Origin: Diphasiastrum complanatum
Lineage: Eukaryota > Streptophyta > Lycopodiopsida > Lycopodiales > Lycopodiaceae
Direction of reading: 5' to 3'
Assembly (NCBI GenBank): GCA_029204225.1
Contig: MU835893.1
Span: 1 to 35,337, forward strand
Length of the DNA stretch: 35,337 bases
Under the pieces are notes generated by a model. That model was not told the origin of the DNA and did no database searches. It saw nothing but the letters and a program-made list of their open reading frames with translations. Each line of letters opens with the position of its first letter. Position 1 is the first letter of the stretch. Shown one piece after another: positions 11,001 to 23,400 of this stretch. Both the position numbers and the translations under genes were made by a program.

Positions 11001-14000
11001 TCTGGACGTAATATTAGTGCTCCAGAAGATGCTTATGCAGCCACTTTAAGGTCAGAGTTAGCAGTTTTTAGGAGCTGTGCTTGCCAGTCTTGTTTTACAG
11101 AAAGCTAAAGCTTCCATCAGAAAGTACTCGCTTAGAGACAGTGCTTTCTTGGTTGAAATTTTTTAGATGCCTCTTTGAAATTGTTGAGATGCACTTCCAA
11201 CAATCCAGGGGCATTGCCACTTATTAACAGTTACATCTGTGTACTGACACTCTTTTATCGCAGTCACTATCTTTTATCTTGATTGTGCAATCACCCCACC
11301 TCTTTTGTCCCATAGAAAGTGATGCATACTCCCTGGCCAGAATCTTGTTATTCCAAGGGGAAATGTTTGAACTCATACAAAGCAATATTTTCAAATTGTC
11401 GCCCCCCCCCCCCCCCCCCCCCACATGTTCCCAGAAATATTCTGCTGACATATTCCCTTCACCGGTGAACCCACGAGCCTGGGAGTGGCCTGCCTAGTGA
11501 CCCCAACACCCTTCCTGCCGACATCTCCCTGGCCTGGTATTTTATAATAGGGCTTAGGAGGAAAGCTCACTCAAAACTTGATCAAGCTCTAGAGAATGTG
11601 CAGCCATGAAGGTGATGATGACCAACCTCAAAGATGAGGTAACAATTTGCGAGCTGAAAGGACAATGTTATCCAATGAGGTGGATAATCTCAAGAAATGA
11701 ATGCAGAAATTGGCATTTGAGAAGGCAATGTTTCCAACCAAGATTCAAAACTTGGAAGGCAAGATAGATAAACACAACGATGAGGCTACGACATGGGCAA
11801 CAATGATCAAAAACTCATCCAAAGAAGCGAAGGTTCCTCTAATAGAGCAGCTACTCGCTCAAAAGAGAAGCTTGGAGTGGAGAAGGCCCACAATGTACAG
11901 GTGAGAGGCATCTCTAATACAAGCAATGCACTATCAGAAGCCAATGGATTTCTGGAAACCACACTTGACCACCAAAGTTCTAGGATCGAAAAAGGCATGG
12001 AGGACTAAAAAAGATAACACCACATTGGTATTTTCTGTTTTATGTCCATGTTCGAGAGGAGAGAGGTTCTACAATAGAGAGCCAAATTGTGGGGCACCCG
12101 CATTTTCATTCACGATGACTTGATGTATATACATGTGGAGAAATGTTGGAAGGTGTTCCAAGAGGTGCAGGACGCATGCACGAGGATATACTATTGGGAT
12201 GGCAGAATTAGGATGGCAAACAAGGGTTCCCCCTCTTCCCTTGGAAATTACGAGACCCCCAGACATGGAAGCGCCTTGGGGATCCCTGAACACCACTTGA
12301 AGATTGGCTTTTGGAATTGTAATGGAATACATTCATCAGCTACAGTAGGGGATTTGAGGGATCTCGTGGCAGACGGAGATTTTCCTTCTGAACTCATGAA
12401 AATTAGAAGAGAGGACCCTTCTATTTAGGATTCACATGGGATTCGGTCTATTGTCTACAAACTAGATCAACATGTGGCAGAGGGTCAAATGGAGTGGCAT
12501 GTTTTCACAAGGACTCTTCACCTCCAGTCATCAAGACAAGCATGTCCAACACTTTTGGATACGATTCCATGGGTAGAGCGTGGGATTGGATACAGATGTC
12601 TATGTTGTGACTTGTTATTTTCCTTCAGAGTTCTCTATTTTTGTCAAGGGCAGTGGCTCTCCATATCCAAATCTCTCCAATGATATCATCTCCTTCTCAC
12701 AAAGAGGTCATGTGGTGCTTCTAAGTGACTTCAACACCCGAACATTTAGAAAGATCAAGTTTCATTATGTGGAGGCTAAGGCTTTATGACTACATGCAAT
12801 GGACAGTGAGGACCTAGACATCACTAGGGCATCAGCTGTGACGGACCAGTCACATCTTATGGCGAGCATCTGCTTCAATGGGGTGAATTATCATTTTTAG
12901 TGGCCTTTCTAGATGGCCACTCGAGTGACTTCAGTTGCCATCCTCACGGTGGGGGCGCCAGTGTTGTCGACTTCTTCTCGGGATCACCATCTTTCCTTCC
13001 ATTAGTATTTGATTTCACTGTGGGGTTATCTCAACATGTATGCAGTACTAATGGCGTGAAGCAGGGATGTTTTCTTTTAAAGATTTGACTACCTTGTTTG
13101 GCTTGTATATTAATGAGCTAGAAAGGGTCATTCGTCAAGACGAGGCAAAAGGATGTAGGCTATGTAACCTTCTAAAATCTATCTTACTCCATGTCGACAT
13201 TGTGCTTTTGGTATCTCTGACCAAAGAGGGATTACAAAGACACCTAGACAGATTGCATTCCTTTTGCTCTAGATGGGGATTGGAGGTTAATACCAATAAG
13301 ACCAAGATTCTGGTCTTTAACACCTCCAAGGCCCTTATGCAATGTCAAGAGTTTACTTTGCATAGTTGGTCTCTTGAGATTATTTCCTCATACTCATGTT
13401 TACACATAGTAATCAGTAGTCCTATATTCAACATGAGACATGGCACCAGTAGCCAATTTGGGACGGGTCATGCCTCCCTAGTCATGCGGTTTTGTTTCAA
13501 GCGACATACATGTAATGTCAATTATTCAAGGCACTATCACTCCCGTAGCCATGTATGCGACAGAGACTTGGTGCACAGGATTCACATCAACGGACTGGGT
13601 TAATATCACTCATCTTTGAAACACTATGTTGTCAAGTAAGATATGGGCCAAGCGCTCAGCTGCACACCATATTATCTTAGCAAACTTTTTCCAAATCCCA
13701 TCTTCCCAAGGTACATACATTGGCATACATCCAAACAATATGGCAGGGCCCTTTGGGGGTCGAGCTCGACTTCTATATCACTCAGTACATCAAGAGGTAC
13801 ATACATTGTGCAAACATCCAGAGAATATGGCAGGGCCCGAGCTCGACTTCTATCGCACTCATTTCCTTAAGACAGATGGTTTTGGAGGGCTGACACTACC
13901 TCCCTATTTGGTCTCTAGATTATCCCACAACATTAGATTTACCTTGGGACAACTCAGATCAGTTGCATGTTGAGACAGGATATTCCACAAGAGGATAGGA

Positions 14001-14420
14001 TTTGCCAATTATGTACATTGGGTGAGGTGGAGTCAAAAGAGCGCTTCATATTTCGATGCCCAGAATACGAGATCAAAGGGAGATATCATTGTCTCTTTCA
14101 AGATCAGTTGGTCACACTCCGTTCCTTGATCTTCTATGAGGATCCACTTTCTTTGGCTTTATTGATACGAGAGATGTTCTTGCTTCGGAGAGACTTTGGA
14201 TCAATCAAATCAGCAAAGTCAGTGGGAAACACAACTTCCTATTACCTCCTCCTTTATTGTTATTGCTCTCTATTCTACTCCCTTTGTGGAGTCTGTAGTT
14301 ATGCAGATCAGGTTCATTTTCTTTTAAGTTGTTTTGGAGACATATATGCTCTCCCTAGCAATTATTACACACTTGAGATGTACCTTCAGCCTTATATACC
14401 TTCATTTCAGAGACGTAAAT

Positions 14421-14474
<54 letters not shown>

Positions 14475-17400
14475 GAAGAGTTGCTCACTCCCACTATAGT
14501 GTCCCTCATGTGATCCACAAAGCCTAGGATATTGACTTGTTGATTGCTTAAGAATTTTTAGAAGATCTTTTTACAAACTCGTTTTGAGACCCAGTAGCTC
14601 ATTACAATGACGAGTAAATCATAAACGCCAATGAATAGATATTTTTTAAACAAAACTTGTCAAAACTGTTTATTACATATTTACATTTTACATTAAGGCA
14701 AGAATTTCACAACACTATAACATCATAATAAACCCTAACCAAGATTACTTATGTCCAATGATAAATGTCTAGCAAGAGAGTTCAGTTCCAATTGTTGGAA
14801 AAGTTGCTAATATCAGCTTTTCACGCTTGTCCATTGGACCAACTAACGAGCCAAACAATCTCCAAAGCACTTTTCATTTCGTAAGCAAAATGGAAAAATG
14901 GAAAAGTGACTGCATAATATATTGAATTAGCAACCTAACGATCACATATCTCAAAGTTATCATAACGAGGTTTTAAATAAGCCAAACCTAGGATCAAAAA
15001 AGCATACCACTTTGTCAGTATTGTAGCGTGCAGCAAACCCAAGGCCTGATTTCCGTTGATGACCAAGCCAAAAAATTTCTCCTCCAAGTGCAAGAGTAGG
15101 GGTTACACTCTGCATCATGAGAGACCAATCAATCGGCACATGACGCAATTAGCAACCAAATTTATTGAACTCTTCTATAAGACACAAGAACAAACTAGAA
15201 CCAACCTTCAAATTGTAGAATAAGCAAACTTATCTTAAGTATACCATTGAGGATGGTTTGGCAAAAAGGAATGGCAAAACTCTAATTCAAACATAAGTTG
15301 ATCCTACATAGATTTTGGTGGCTTGAGTTTATGACAAAAATATTTATCATAAAATGACACAGTGTTATATGTCAGGTAAAAAAGGTGAAAAAAGTAAAGT
15401 ACTTCGATTGTTACACCCATTACCTATACGAAAAGGGAGATGGGAAAGTATTTCAATGGACTTTATTCAATGGACTTGCACATTCGCAACAACAACATGA
15501 TGTTACCTTAACTATTGTTGACAAACTCACAAAAATGGCTCATTTTATGGAAGATGTGCTTGGGGTGTATGTAAGTGTTAAGCAAACATAGAGGAAGAGA
15601 TATTGTTATCGTTGGAGCTCGCTTACAATGATATATCCACAAGGCAAAGAGTTATGGACTCGGGCCATTTACATTTACTTTACTTTATGCATAAGCAGGC
15701 CTTGGGCCCTTTTTTATTCATTACTAACACTTAGACTTTATGGTTGGCCTTGGGCCTTATTATTCATTACTGGGACATTTGGACATATTACTGGAGAGTG
15801 GGGGCCTTCTTGGAGGGCACATTATTATCCTTCCCAGTTGGGCCCTTGCCACTGGAAGCTTCCTTTTTAGGGCTTCCTTTACGCTATAAGTAGGGAATCT
15901 GTGTCATTTGTTATTCAGCTATGATATTGATGTCTCTCCTCTAGCTCTCTTTCTTGCTTTCTAGACTAATTCCTGCTTATGTCCTGCTTTCATAGATCAA
16001 CCATGGCATAATTGTGGTCTTGGTCGTAACTTGGTATCAGAGCACTTTCCTGATTGCTGAATTTCAGATCTGATTTTCTAATTGGGCGCTCAGCAACATT
16101 TAGCACAGTTTGGAGGAGGACCAGCTCCCATCAGAGCATTTTGCTTGGCAGAGCTTTAGCAGATAGTTAGCGGAAGTACTTCCGCTAAATTTGGCGGCCA
16201 AAAAAATATATATATGTATTTTTTTTGGGCAGATTATTTCCGGCGCCCAAGTTCCAACCCTCCATCACCTATTTCCAGCTTGTTTGCAGACTCTCTAGCG
16301 CCCAATTCCCTCATCTCTTTCGTCCGTTCCTCCTTCCATTTTTCGCCCTCTCTTCACTGTTTGCAGGCTGTCCAGCCCCTTCATACTTGTCACTTTCGTC
16401 CGTTTTTGTCTCCATTTGCAGCCATTTTTCACACCTTGTTTGCAGGCTGTCCAGCGCCCATCCCCCTCCAATTTTTACTTCGTTCCGCCTCCGTTTGCTA
16501 CCCCAAATCCACATTTGATTGCAGGCTGTCCAGCGCCCATCTCCACCCTCATACTTGCTGTTTTCCGGCCTTTTCGACGCATTTTCCAGCAGATATTGCA
16601 GCATTACTTGGTGGCTATTCAGCGCTCAAATTGCTTTCCATAATTGGCATAATTTCCAGCTACCGTTTTCAGCACACTTCCGTTTGCAGTTGCGAGGTAC
16701 TACTTACACTATTTGTTACGTCTTTTCATTGGCGTACCTGTTGTGACGTCTCCTTCAGTTCGTCCACTTGATTAGCGTCTTGTCTCGCATTTAGTAGTTT
16801 CCTCCTTATGGCACATTCACCTACCCCGAGTGAGACTGTTCAGGAGAACCTATCCGATCAGTTTTGTTGCATGGATGATACCCTTTCTGGCCTCGTTCGC
16901 CTAGATACGGTTATGACCGGCTTTGCCAATATGTAGTCACTGATTGATTCTTTACAGCCTAATGGTCCTCGTAAAGCTCCTGTTTATCCTTCATTTGGGA
17001 CTCCCCCTCCGTTTGGATTTGCATCTTCTTCTGTTAGTCAGCCTGGTGGTGGACAGTTCATTCCTCCTACCCCACCTCCTGGTTTCTCTCCACGTCCCCC
17101 AGTTCCTGAGCCACACTTTGCTCGAGATGTTTGTGATAGGGTACAGCTTGCTACCTATTCCGGTTCCTCTGACGGGAACTTATTAGAGAATTGGTTGCTG
17201 AGCTTGACACTTATTTTCAGATTTACCCCAAGACTGATCCTCAAAAGATCCAGTTGGCTGCTTTACACTTAGATGGACGCGCTGCCACGTGGTGGCGGGT
17301 CTATCGAGCTGATCCTGATCGGGAAAGGCTCCATATCTAGCCTACCTTTCGCCGTGACGTCTGTCATGCTATGATTGATCCTCAGTGGCTCAACCGCCAG

Positions 17401-20400
17401 TGTGATTCATTCTGTAGTCTCACTCAGACCAGTGATCTTGCTTCTTATACAGATCAGTTTATGGAGTTTTCTTATCTTTTCACAGATCTACAACCCACTG
17501 AGCTTATTTCTCATTACATTGCTGGACTTCGTGGTGCCTTACGTTATGATGTTTCTTCCTTCCATCCCCCCACACTTGTTGAGGCGATGTCTCTTGTCAA
17601 TACTTTACAGCACAAGTACTCTCACATCCTTCCTTCCCGCTTCTCCCGACCCCATCCTTCTGCTTCATCTTTTCCCGCTTTGTCTACCTCTTTCCCCTTC
17701 TGTTCCGGCTCCTTCCATTGTCCCTTCGTCTCCTCGTCCTCTGACCCCTCGTCCTGCTTTTGTCCGACGTTACACGTCTACAGAGTTCGCTGACCTTCAG
17801 CAGAAGCGTCTTTGCTTTCGTTGTAAGAGTCCTGACCATTTTGCCCATGATTGCCGTCAGCCCCTCCCTACTACTACTGTTGATTTTTACCATGAGGGCA
17901 CTACTCCAGATGATTCCAATATCTACATTCATATTTCTGATGAGCCTGACCTATCTCTTGAGCCTTCCACTGATTTACTTCCTGCTACTTGCCATGCTCA
18001 GCTTGCCTATGCTACTTGGACAGGGCGTCCTGGTCCTCACTCCATTCGGTTACGTGTACGCGTTACTAGTTGTGAGTATATTGCTTTCGTTGATACAGGC
18101 AGCAACACTCGTTCTTTAATCAACAGTTATATTACCAGTCGGATCCGTGCTTCACCTGTTCCTGCTCCACAACCTCTCACAGTTGACGTTGCCAGTTCAC
18201 ACTCCTTTCCTAGTTCTCAGATGTTTCATGGTTTATTATACCGCATTGGAGATTTTTCTGGACAGGCAGATCTTTATATTATTCCTATGGAGCGTTATGA
18301 TCTTATCCTTGGTGCTGATTGGTTTGCATCTCTTGGGGCCGTTACACTGGACTTGACACAGCAGCCATTGACATTTGTACATGGTGCAGTTAGACACTCA
18401 CTTCTTGGCATTGATTCTCAGGGAGACTTTCAATTGATTATTGGGAAGCAGTTTATTCGCAGCCTGCCGAAGGCTCATTGTGCAGCCTTATTATGTGTTC
18501 AGCGGGCAGTACCAGTTCCTCCAGCTTCTACTCCAGTAGTTGTTCCTCAGGTGATCTCTGACTTACTACATCAGTATGCTTTTGTCTTTTCAGAACCTAC
18601 GACGCTACCACCATTACATGACGTGAACCACCATATTGACTTGTGTCCTGATTCTGCTCCTCCTCCCCGTCCCCCTTATAGTATGTCTCGATCTAAGCGT
18701 GATGAGCTTGAGCTCAACATTACTGCCTTGTTAGATCAGGGTCTCATTGTTCCTAGTCACAGCCCTTTTGGTGCCCCTGTTCTCCTTGTTAGTAAGAAAG
18801 ATGGTACCAAATGTCTTTGTATTGATTACCGTGCTTAAAATAAGTTGAATATCCGTAATCAGTACCCTATTCTGCACATGGATGACCTCTTTGACCAACT
18901 CGGTACCTCTAAGATCTTTTCTAAGATAGATCTTCGTTCTGGATATTACCAAATTAGGATGCACCCTTTTGACGAACATAAGACTGCTTTTCGTACTCAT
19001 CTTGGTTTGTATGAATTTCGTGTGCTTCCTTTTGGTGTTACTAATGTTCCAGAATGTGATGAATAACATCATGCGTCCGCTTCTTGGTCGTTGTGTCTTG
19101 GTTTATTTTGATGATATTCCTATTTTTAGCCAGTCTCTTGTTGAGCACGTTTCCCACCTTTCCTCTGTTTTTCAGCTACTTGTACATCACCAATTATTTG
19201 CTAAGTTGTCTAAATGTTCTTTTGTTGTTGCTGAGATCGAGTTTCTTGGTTTTCTTGTTTGTGAAGGGCACATTTGTCTGGATCCTCATAAAGTTCAAGC
19301 CATCCAGGATTGGCCTATTCCGACTGATGTTCATCATGTTCATATGTTCCTTGGGTTAGCCACTCACCTTCGTCGTCCTGTTCCTCATTTTGCCACTATT
19401 GCCGCTCCTCTTCATGCACTTTTGGATAAGTCTCATACTTTTCTTTGGACTTCTGATTGTCAGTCAACGTTTGATACACTTCGTCGTGTTGTTGTTGATG
19501 TTGCCGTTATGTGTTTACCCCAGTTTGATCAGAAGTTTATGGTTGAGACTGATGCTAGTAATGTTGGTTTGGGTGCTTTGCTTCGCCAGACACAGTGCAT
19601 TATTGCTTATGAGTATCCGTTCCCAATTGTTGTCGGATGCTCATTCGTCCCCTGCTGGGGGTCACTTTGGTTTTCAAAAGTCTTATGCTCGTCTCAAGGA
19701 CCATTTCTATTGGCCCTCTCTTCGATCTGAGCTTGTTGTACTTATTCGTACCTGCCCTTTCTGTCTTCGAAATAAGTACTCCCGTGCTAAGTCTGCTGGT
19801 TTGCTCCAGAGTTGGCCTATTCCTCATCGCCAGTGGACTGATATATCTATGGACTTTATCCTTGGCCTTCCTCGTACCCAGCGTGGTCACGATTCATGTA
19901 TGGTGGTAGTTGACAAGTTCTCGAAACAGGCACATTTTATACCAATTCGCAGTACTATCACAGCAGAGCAGTGTGCACGTTTGTTCCTATCAGAGATTTT
20001 CCGTCTGCATGGGTTTCCTCGTACTATCCTTTCTGATCGAAATAGTAAGTTTACATCCGTATTCTGGACAGAGCTTCTGCGTATCTTGGATGTACAGCTT
20101 TTTATGGGTTCTACTTATCACTCTACTTTTGATGGGCAGTCTGAGGTTCTTAACAGGATCCTTGAGGATTATTTACGCCATTTTGTTACTCCTTTTGGGA
20201 AGGATTGGGATCAGCATCTATGTTTAGCAGAGTATAGCTATAACAGCTCTGTTAGTACCAGCACAGGCGTCTCACCATTTTAATTATCTCATGGCTATGC
20301 ACCTCTTTTACCTGGCATTCCTCTTCCTCCTGAGGATACACCTGTGACACTTGCATCCTTTCTATCAGGTGCCCGTGAGCTCATTACCCGGGCCAGTTCT

Positions 20401-23400
20401 CATTTACAACATGTTCAGCAGCGTTATCAGACCTCAGTTGATCGTCACCGCCGCCATGTTGAGTTTTAGCTTAGAGATATGGTTTATCTACGCCTACGGT
20501 TTGCACGTCATCATTTTGTCCAGGGCCATGCTTCTACTGAGAAGCTTGCACCACGTTATTATGGGCCTTATGCATTTTGGAGGTTCTTAGTCCAATTACA
20601 TCTCGCTTACAGTTTCCTACTTCCACACGTGCCTGTGATGTATTCCATGTCAATTTATTACGTGCTGCTATTGAGGATGACGCTCCTTGTAATGCTGAGT
20701 TTCCTACTACTCCCGAGTTGTTTCACACCTGCTGCTATATTACAGGTTCGTCTATACCATAGTCGACGCCGCCGGCAGATACAGTTTTTGGTTCAGTGGG
20801 ATGGTCGTCCTGTTGAGGAGGACACATGGGAGCCTATTGATGTCTTTTATCATACACCATCACTTGCATATCAGGCTCGTGCTCTTGCTGCACTTGTTGA
20901 TTCCTCTACATCAGATGTTGTTCTAGATGTTGATCCACTAAGGCTTGCTGCGATATGATCCACTTTCTTTTTGGTAGTTGGGTTTTATTTTTGTGTCAGG
21001 GAGAGTTATGGACTCGGTCCATTTACATTTACTTTACTTTATGCATAAGCAAGCCTTGGGCCCTTTTTTATTCATTATTGACACTTAGACTTTATGGTTG
21101 GCCTTGGGCCTTATTATTCATTATTTGGACATTTGGACATATTACTGGAGAGTGGGGGCCTTCTTGGAGGGCGCACTATTATCCCTCCCAGTTGGGCCCT
21201 TGCCACTGGAAGCTTCCTTTTTAGGGCTTCCTTTAGGCTATAAGTAGGGAATCTGTGTCATTTGTTATTCATCTATGATATTGTCTCTCTCCTCTTAGTC
21301 TCTTTAAGCTCTCTTTCTTGCTTTCTAGACTAATTCCTACTTATGTCCTGCTTTCATAGATCAGCCATAGCATAATTGTGGTCTTGTTCGTAACTCAAAG
21401 TGGATCAATTTAGCTGTTGGTGGAAAATGTATCAGTTGACCAATCAAAGGGACATAAGTCACATGTATGGACACTCGATCAACTACATGAGTGACAATGG
21501 TCTGACGATTTTAACAACTGGATATTTGCCTATGTGTCAGGGTCATGCCAAGTGGCAAGTGCTAGTGGCTGATTTACATGCGCCACATCTCAACTTAGGA
21601 TGTGTCAAGGTTTAATGGGTGCTTGAGGCTTTGGATACGAGAGCCGTTGGAGGGGCATTCCTCACTGGGGTGAAACATCCTTATGGACAAGGATTATTGG
21701 GAGATAGTGCAAGAAAGTAGGCGATACCACATACTATTGCAAACACAAACAACCAAATAGCAAATATTTTTGCAAAAGGAGGTTGTCAAAGACAAGTTTA
21801 GAGACCTTAGTGTAGTAGACAACAAAATAGTCATTGAGGAGGGGCTGTTCATGTTTGAATGTTCTAGTTTTGTAACCCTCAACAATTGTATATTGTTTGC
21901 TTAGGGGGATAACAAATCAAAAATACATTGCATCGGCACCCCCAAATACAAGTTGATGAGCCTTAGGGCCCATGTGGTCAAGTAGCTTGAGTAGTAAATT
22001 TACATCAAAACAGATGACTCATTAAACTCTAATGTAGATAAATAGATGCATGGGTGCCAAAACATGGACATGTAGAGGCCCCACAAGTGTATTGCTAGTA
22101 GTAGTTGCATCTTGCTAGTAGAGAACATTAACAAGGCCTTGGCACCGTGCAAGTTGATTGATCATTAAGTAAATATTTCTCCTTCACTGTTCCATGGTGA
22201 ATGACCTTGTAAGAGCTAGTAAGACCTATTGATTTCCATCTATTTTCTGTCATGTTCATGGCAACCCAATTCATGGTTTTCCTACAACTTGCTATAAATA
22301 TATAGAAGACATCTTCCTGTCGTCCTTATGCACTTCACATGCAATGAAGCATTCAAAGTAACTTTCCGATGCACCTTGAGTGCAGTAAGATCCAAAGTCA
22401 CAAATATAAACTGTGAAAGGAGGATAAAAAAAATAGACAGTCCAATCTATATTCCATATTAACATCAACTCTCTCATGCAATCATTGCAACATATGGGAT
22501 CTTATGCAAGGACCTTCTCAGCCCTAAGCAGCCTCTTTGCTGCTCATAAAAATATGTCATTCTTTCTTTCATATTCATATTTAACACTGGAAAGAAGAAT
22601 GAAACTATGTATAATAGAGAAAAAGAACAACCATGGCATAGAGGTGAAATTACCTGAATGTAATTTGCACCATAAAAAGCATTGTTACCAAACTGAACTT
22701 GTGTCTGATAATCACTTCCCTGCATGTGGGAAAGAGACGAGAACAATTGTTTCAAATGCATTTTGCATGATCTAAGCAACCTATTTTGTATTCAACATCT
22801 GGCAAGTATCTGGAAAACAAATGTCACATAACATGTTAATATCATCTTTAAATGGGAACCATGGTGCTTGGAAAACCTTATTCTGGCAAGGTGTGAGCAA
22901 ACTGAAAGAATATAATATATGGTAGCAAAGAGATTCAATAAGAAAAAGAGGCATAAGTTTATCTATAAGTTTCCAGGATGGTCCATGAAATAAGTAAACA
23001 GTTAACATTGTTGACAGCCTTTTTCCAAAAACTAGTTGAACAAGATATGTGCAACCAATCCACCCACCCATATCAGCATTTAAGGGTCTGGGAGTTAGAA
23101 AAATTTAAAATCAACTTTTCAATCCGTTAGAACGAATTTTGATGACTAAAAATTCAAAAGTCAAGGGCCATGTGCTAAATATCATGACATTTTAATAGCT
23201 TCTCAAGTTCTCACTTTTAATGAAAAACCTAAATAGTCCCCCAATATGTACTGAGTTGGTTAGGACTTCCTCACGTCTCCATGAGGTCAGCAATTCACAA
23301 CTCCAGTCCACCACACAAATGAGGACATTACAAGAGGAGAGCTGAAATTTCAGAAGTTATGCAGACAAGTGGGGTGCTTTCCAATGATATACTTTTCATT

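Larger units (their letters stand above)
12290..14472 (+). mobile_element. Degenerate LINE (non-LTR) retrotransposon
   Basis: In order on the plus strand: an AP-endonuclease segment, a reverse-transcriptase segment, a C-terminal cysteine-rich segment, then a (CT)n run that may be the 3' tail. Frames change repeatedly, and the N-terminal part of the reverse transcriptase is missing between about 12800 and 13040. The element lies antisense to TOM40 in intron 7. The left boundary is uncertain. Confidence 0.8.
9390..15007 (-). other. TOM40 intron 7 (5,618 nt)
   Basis: Bounded by GTATGC and TTGCAG. It contains the degenerate LINE (about 12290-14472), a 21-base C run and a GGGAAA-rich stretch. Nothing recognisable was found in about 9390-9870, 10270-11400 and 14473-15007. 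Confidence 0.9.
15650..21395 (+). mobile_element. Chromovirus (Ty3/gypsy) LTR retrotransposon, 5,746 bp, decayed
   Basis: Complete outer structure: 5' LTR 15650-16031, primer site, gag, protease, reverse transcriptase, partial RNase H, integrase, chromodomain, 3' LTR 21004-21395, and a 5-bp target duplication CAAAG at 15645-15649 and 21396-21400. The order PR-RT-RH-IN plus the C-terminal chromodomain places it among chromoviruses. By eye the LTRs differ at about 15 positions and two indels, so it is moderately old. Several nonsense codons, frameshifts and an RNase H deletion make it non-autonomous. It lies antisense to TOM40. Confidence 0.95.
15110..22653 (-). other. TOM40 intron 6 (7,544 nt)
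   Basis: Bounded by GTAATT and ATGCAG. Three quarters of it is the chromovirus 15650-21395, lying antisense to TOM40. The rest is an older integrase scrap and a copia remnant; nothing is recognised in about 21870-22653. Confidence 0.9.

Noticed and set aside
16214-16771. Long plus-strand frame of 185 codons in the chromovirus leader
   Set aside because: Low-complexity Ser/Pro/Phe-rich peptide caused by pyrimidine-rich repeats (GCAGGCTGTCCAGCGCCC recurs); it lies between primer site and gag and resembles no protein.
17375-17690. First part of the 487-codon plus-strand frame as coding
   Set aside because: The gag capsid motifs here are in another frame; the 487-codon frame is genuine only from about 17700 onward.
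22474-22779. 101-codon minus-strand frame around exon 6
   Set aside because: Only the 22 residues of TOM40 exon 6 are conserved; the rest is intron read-through.
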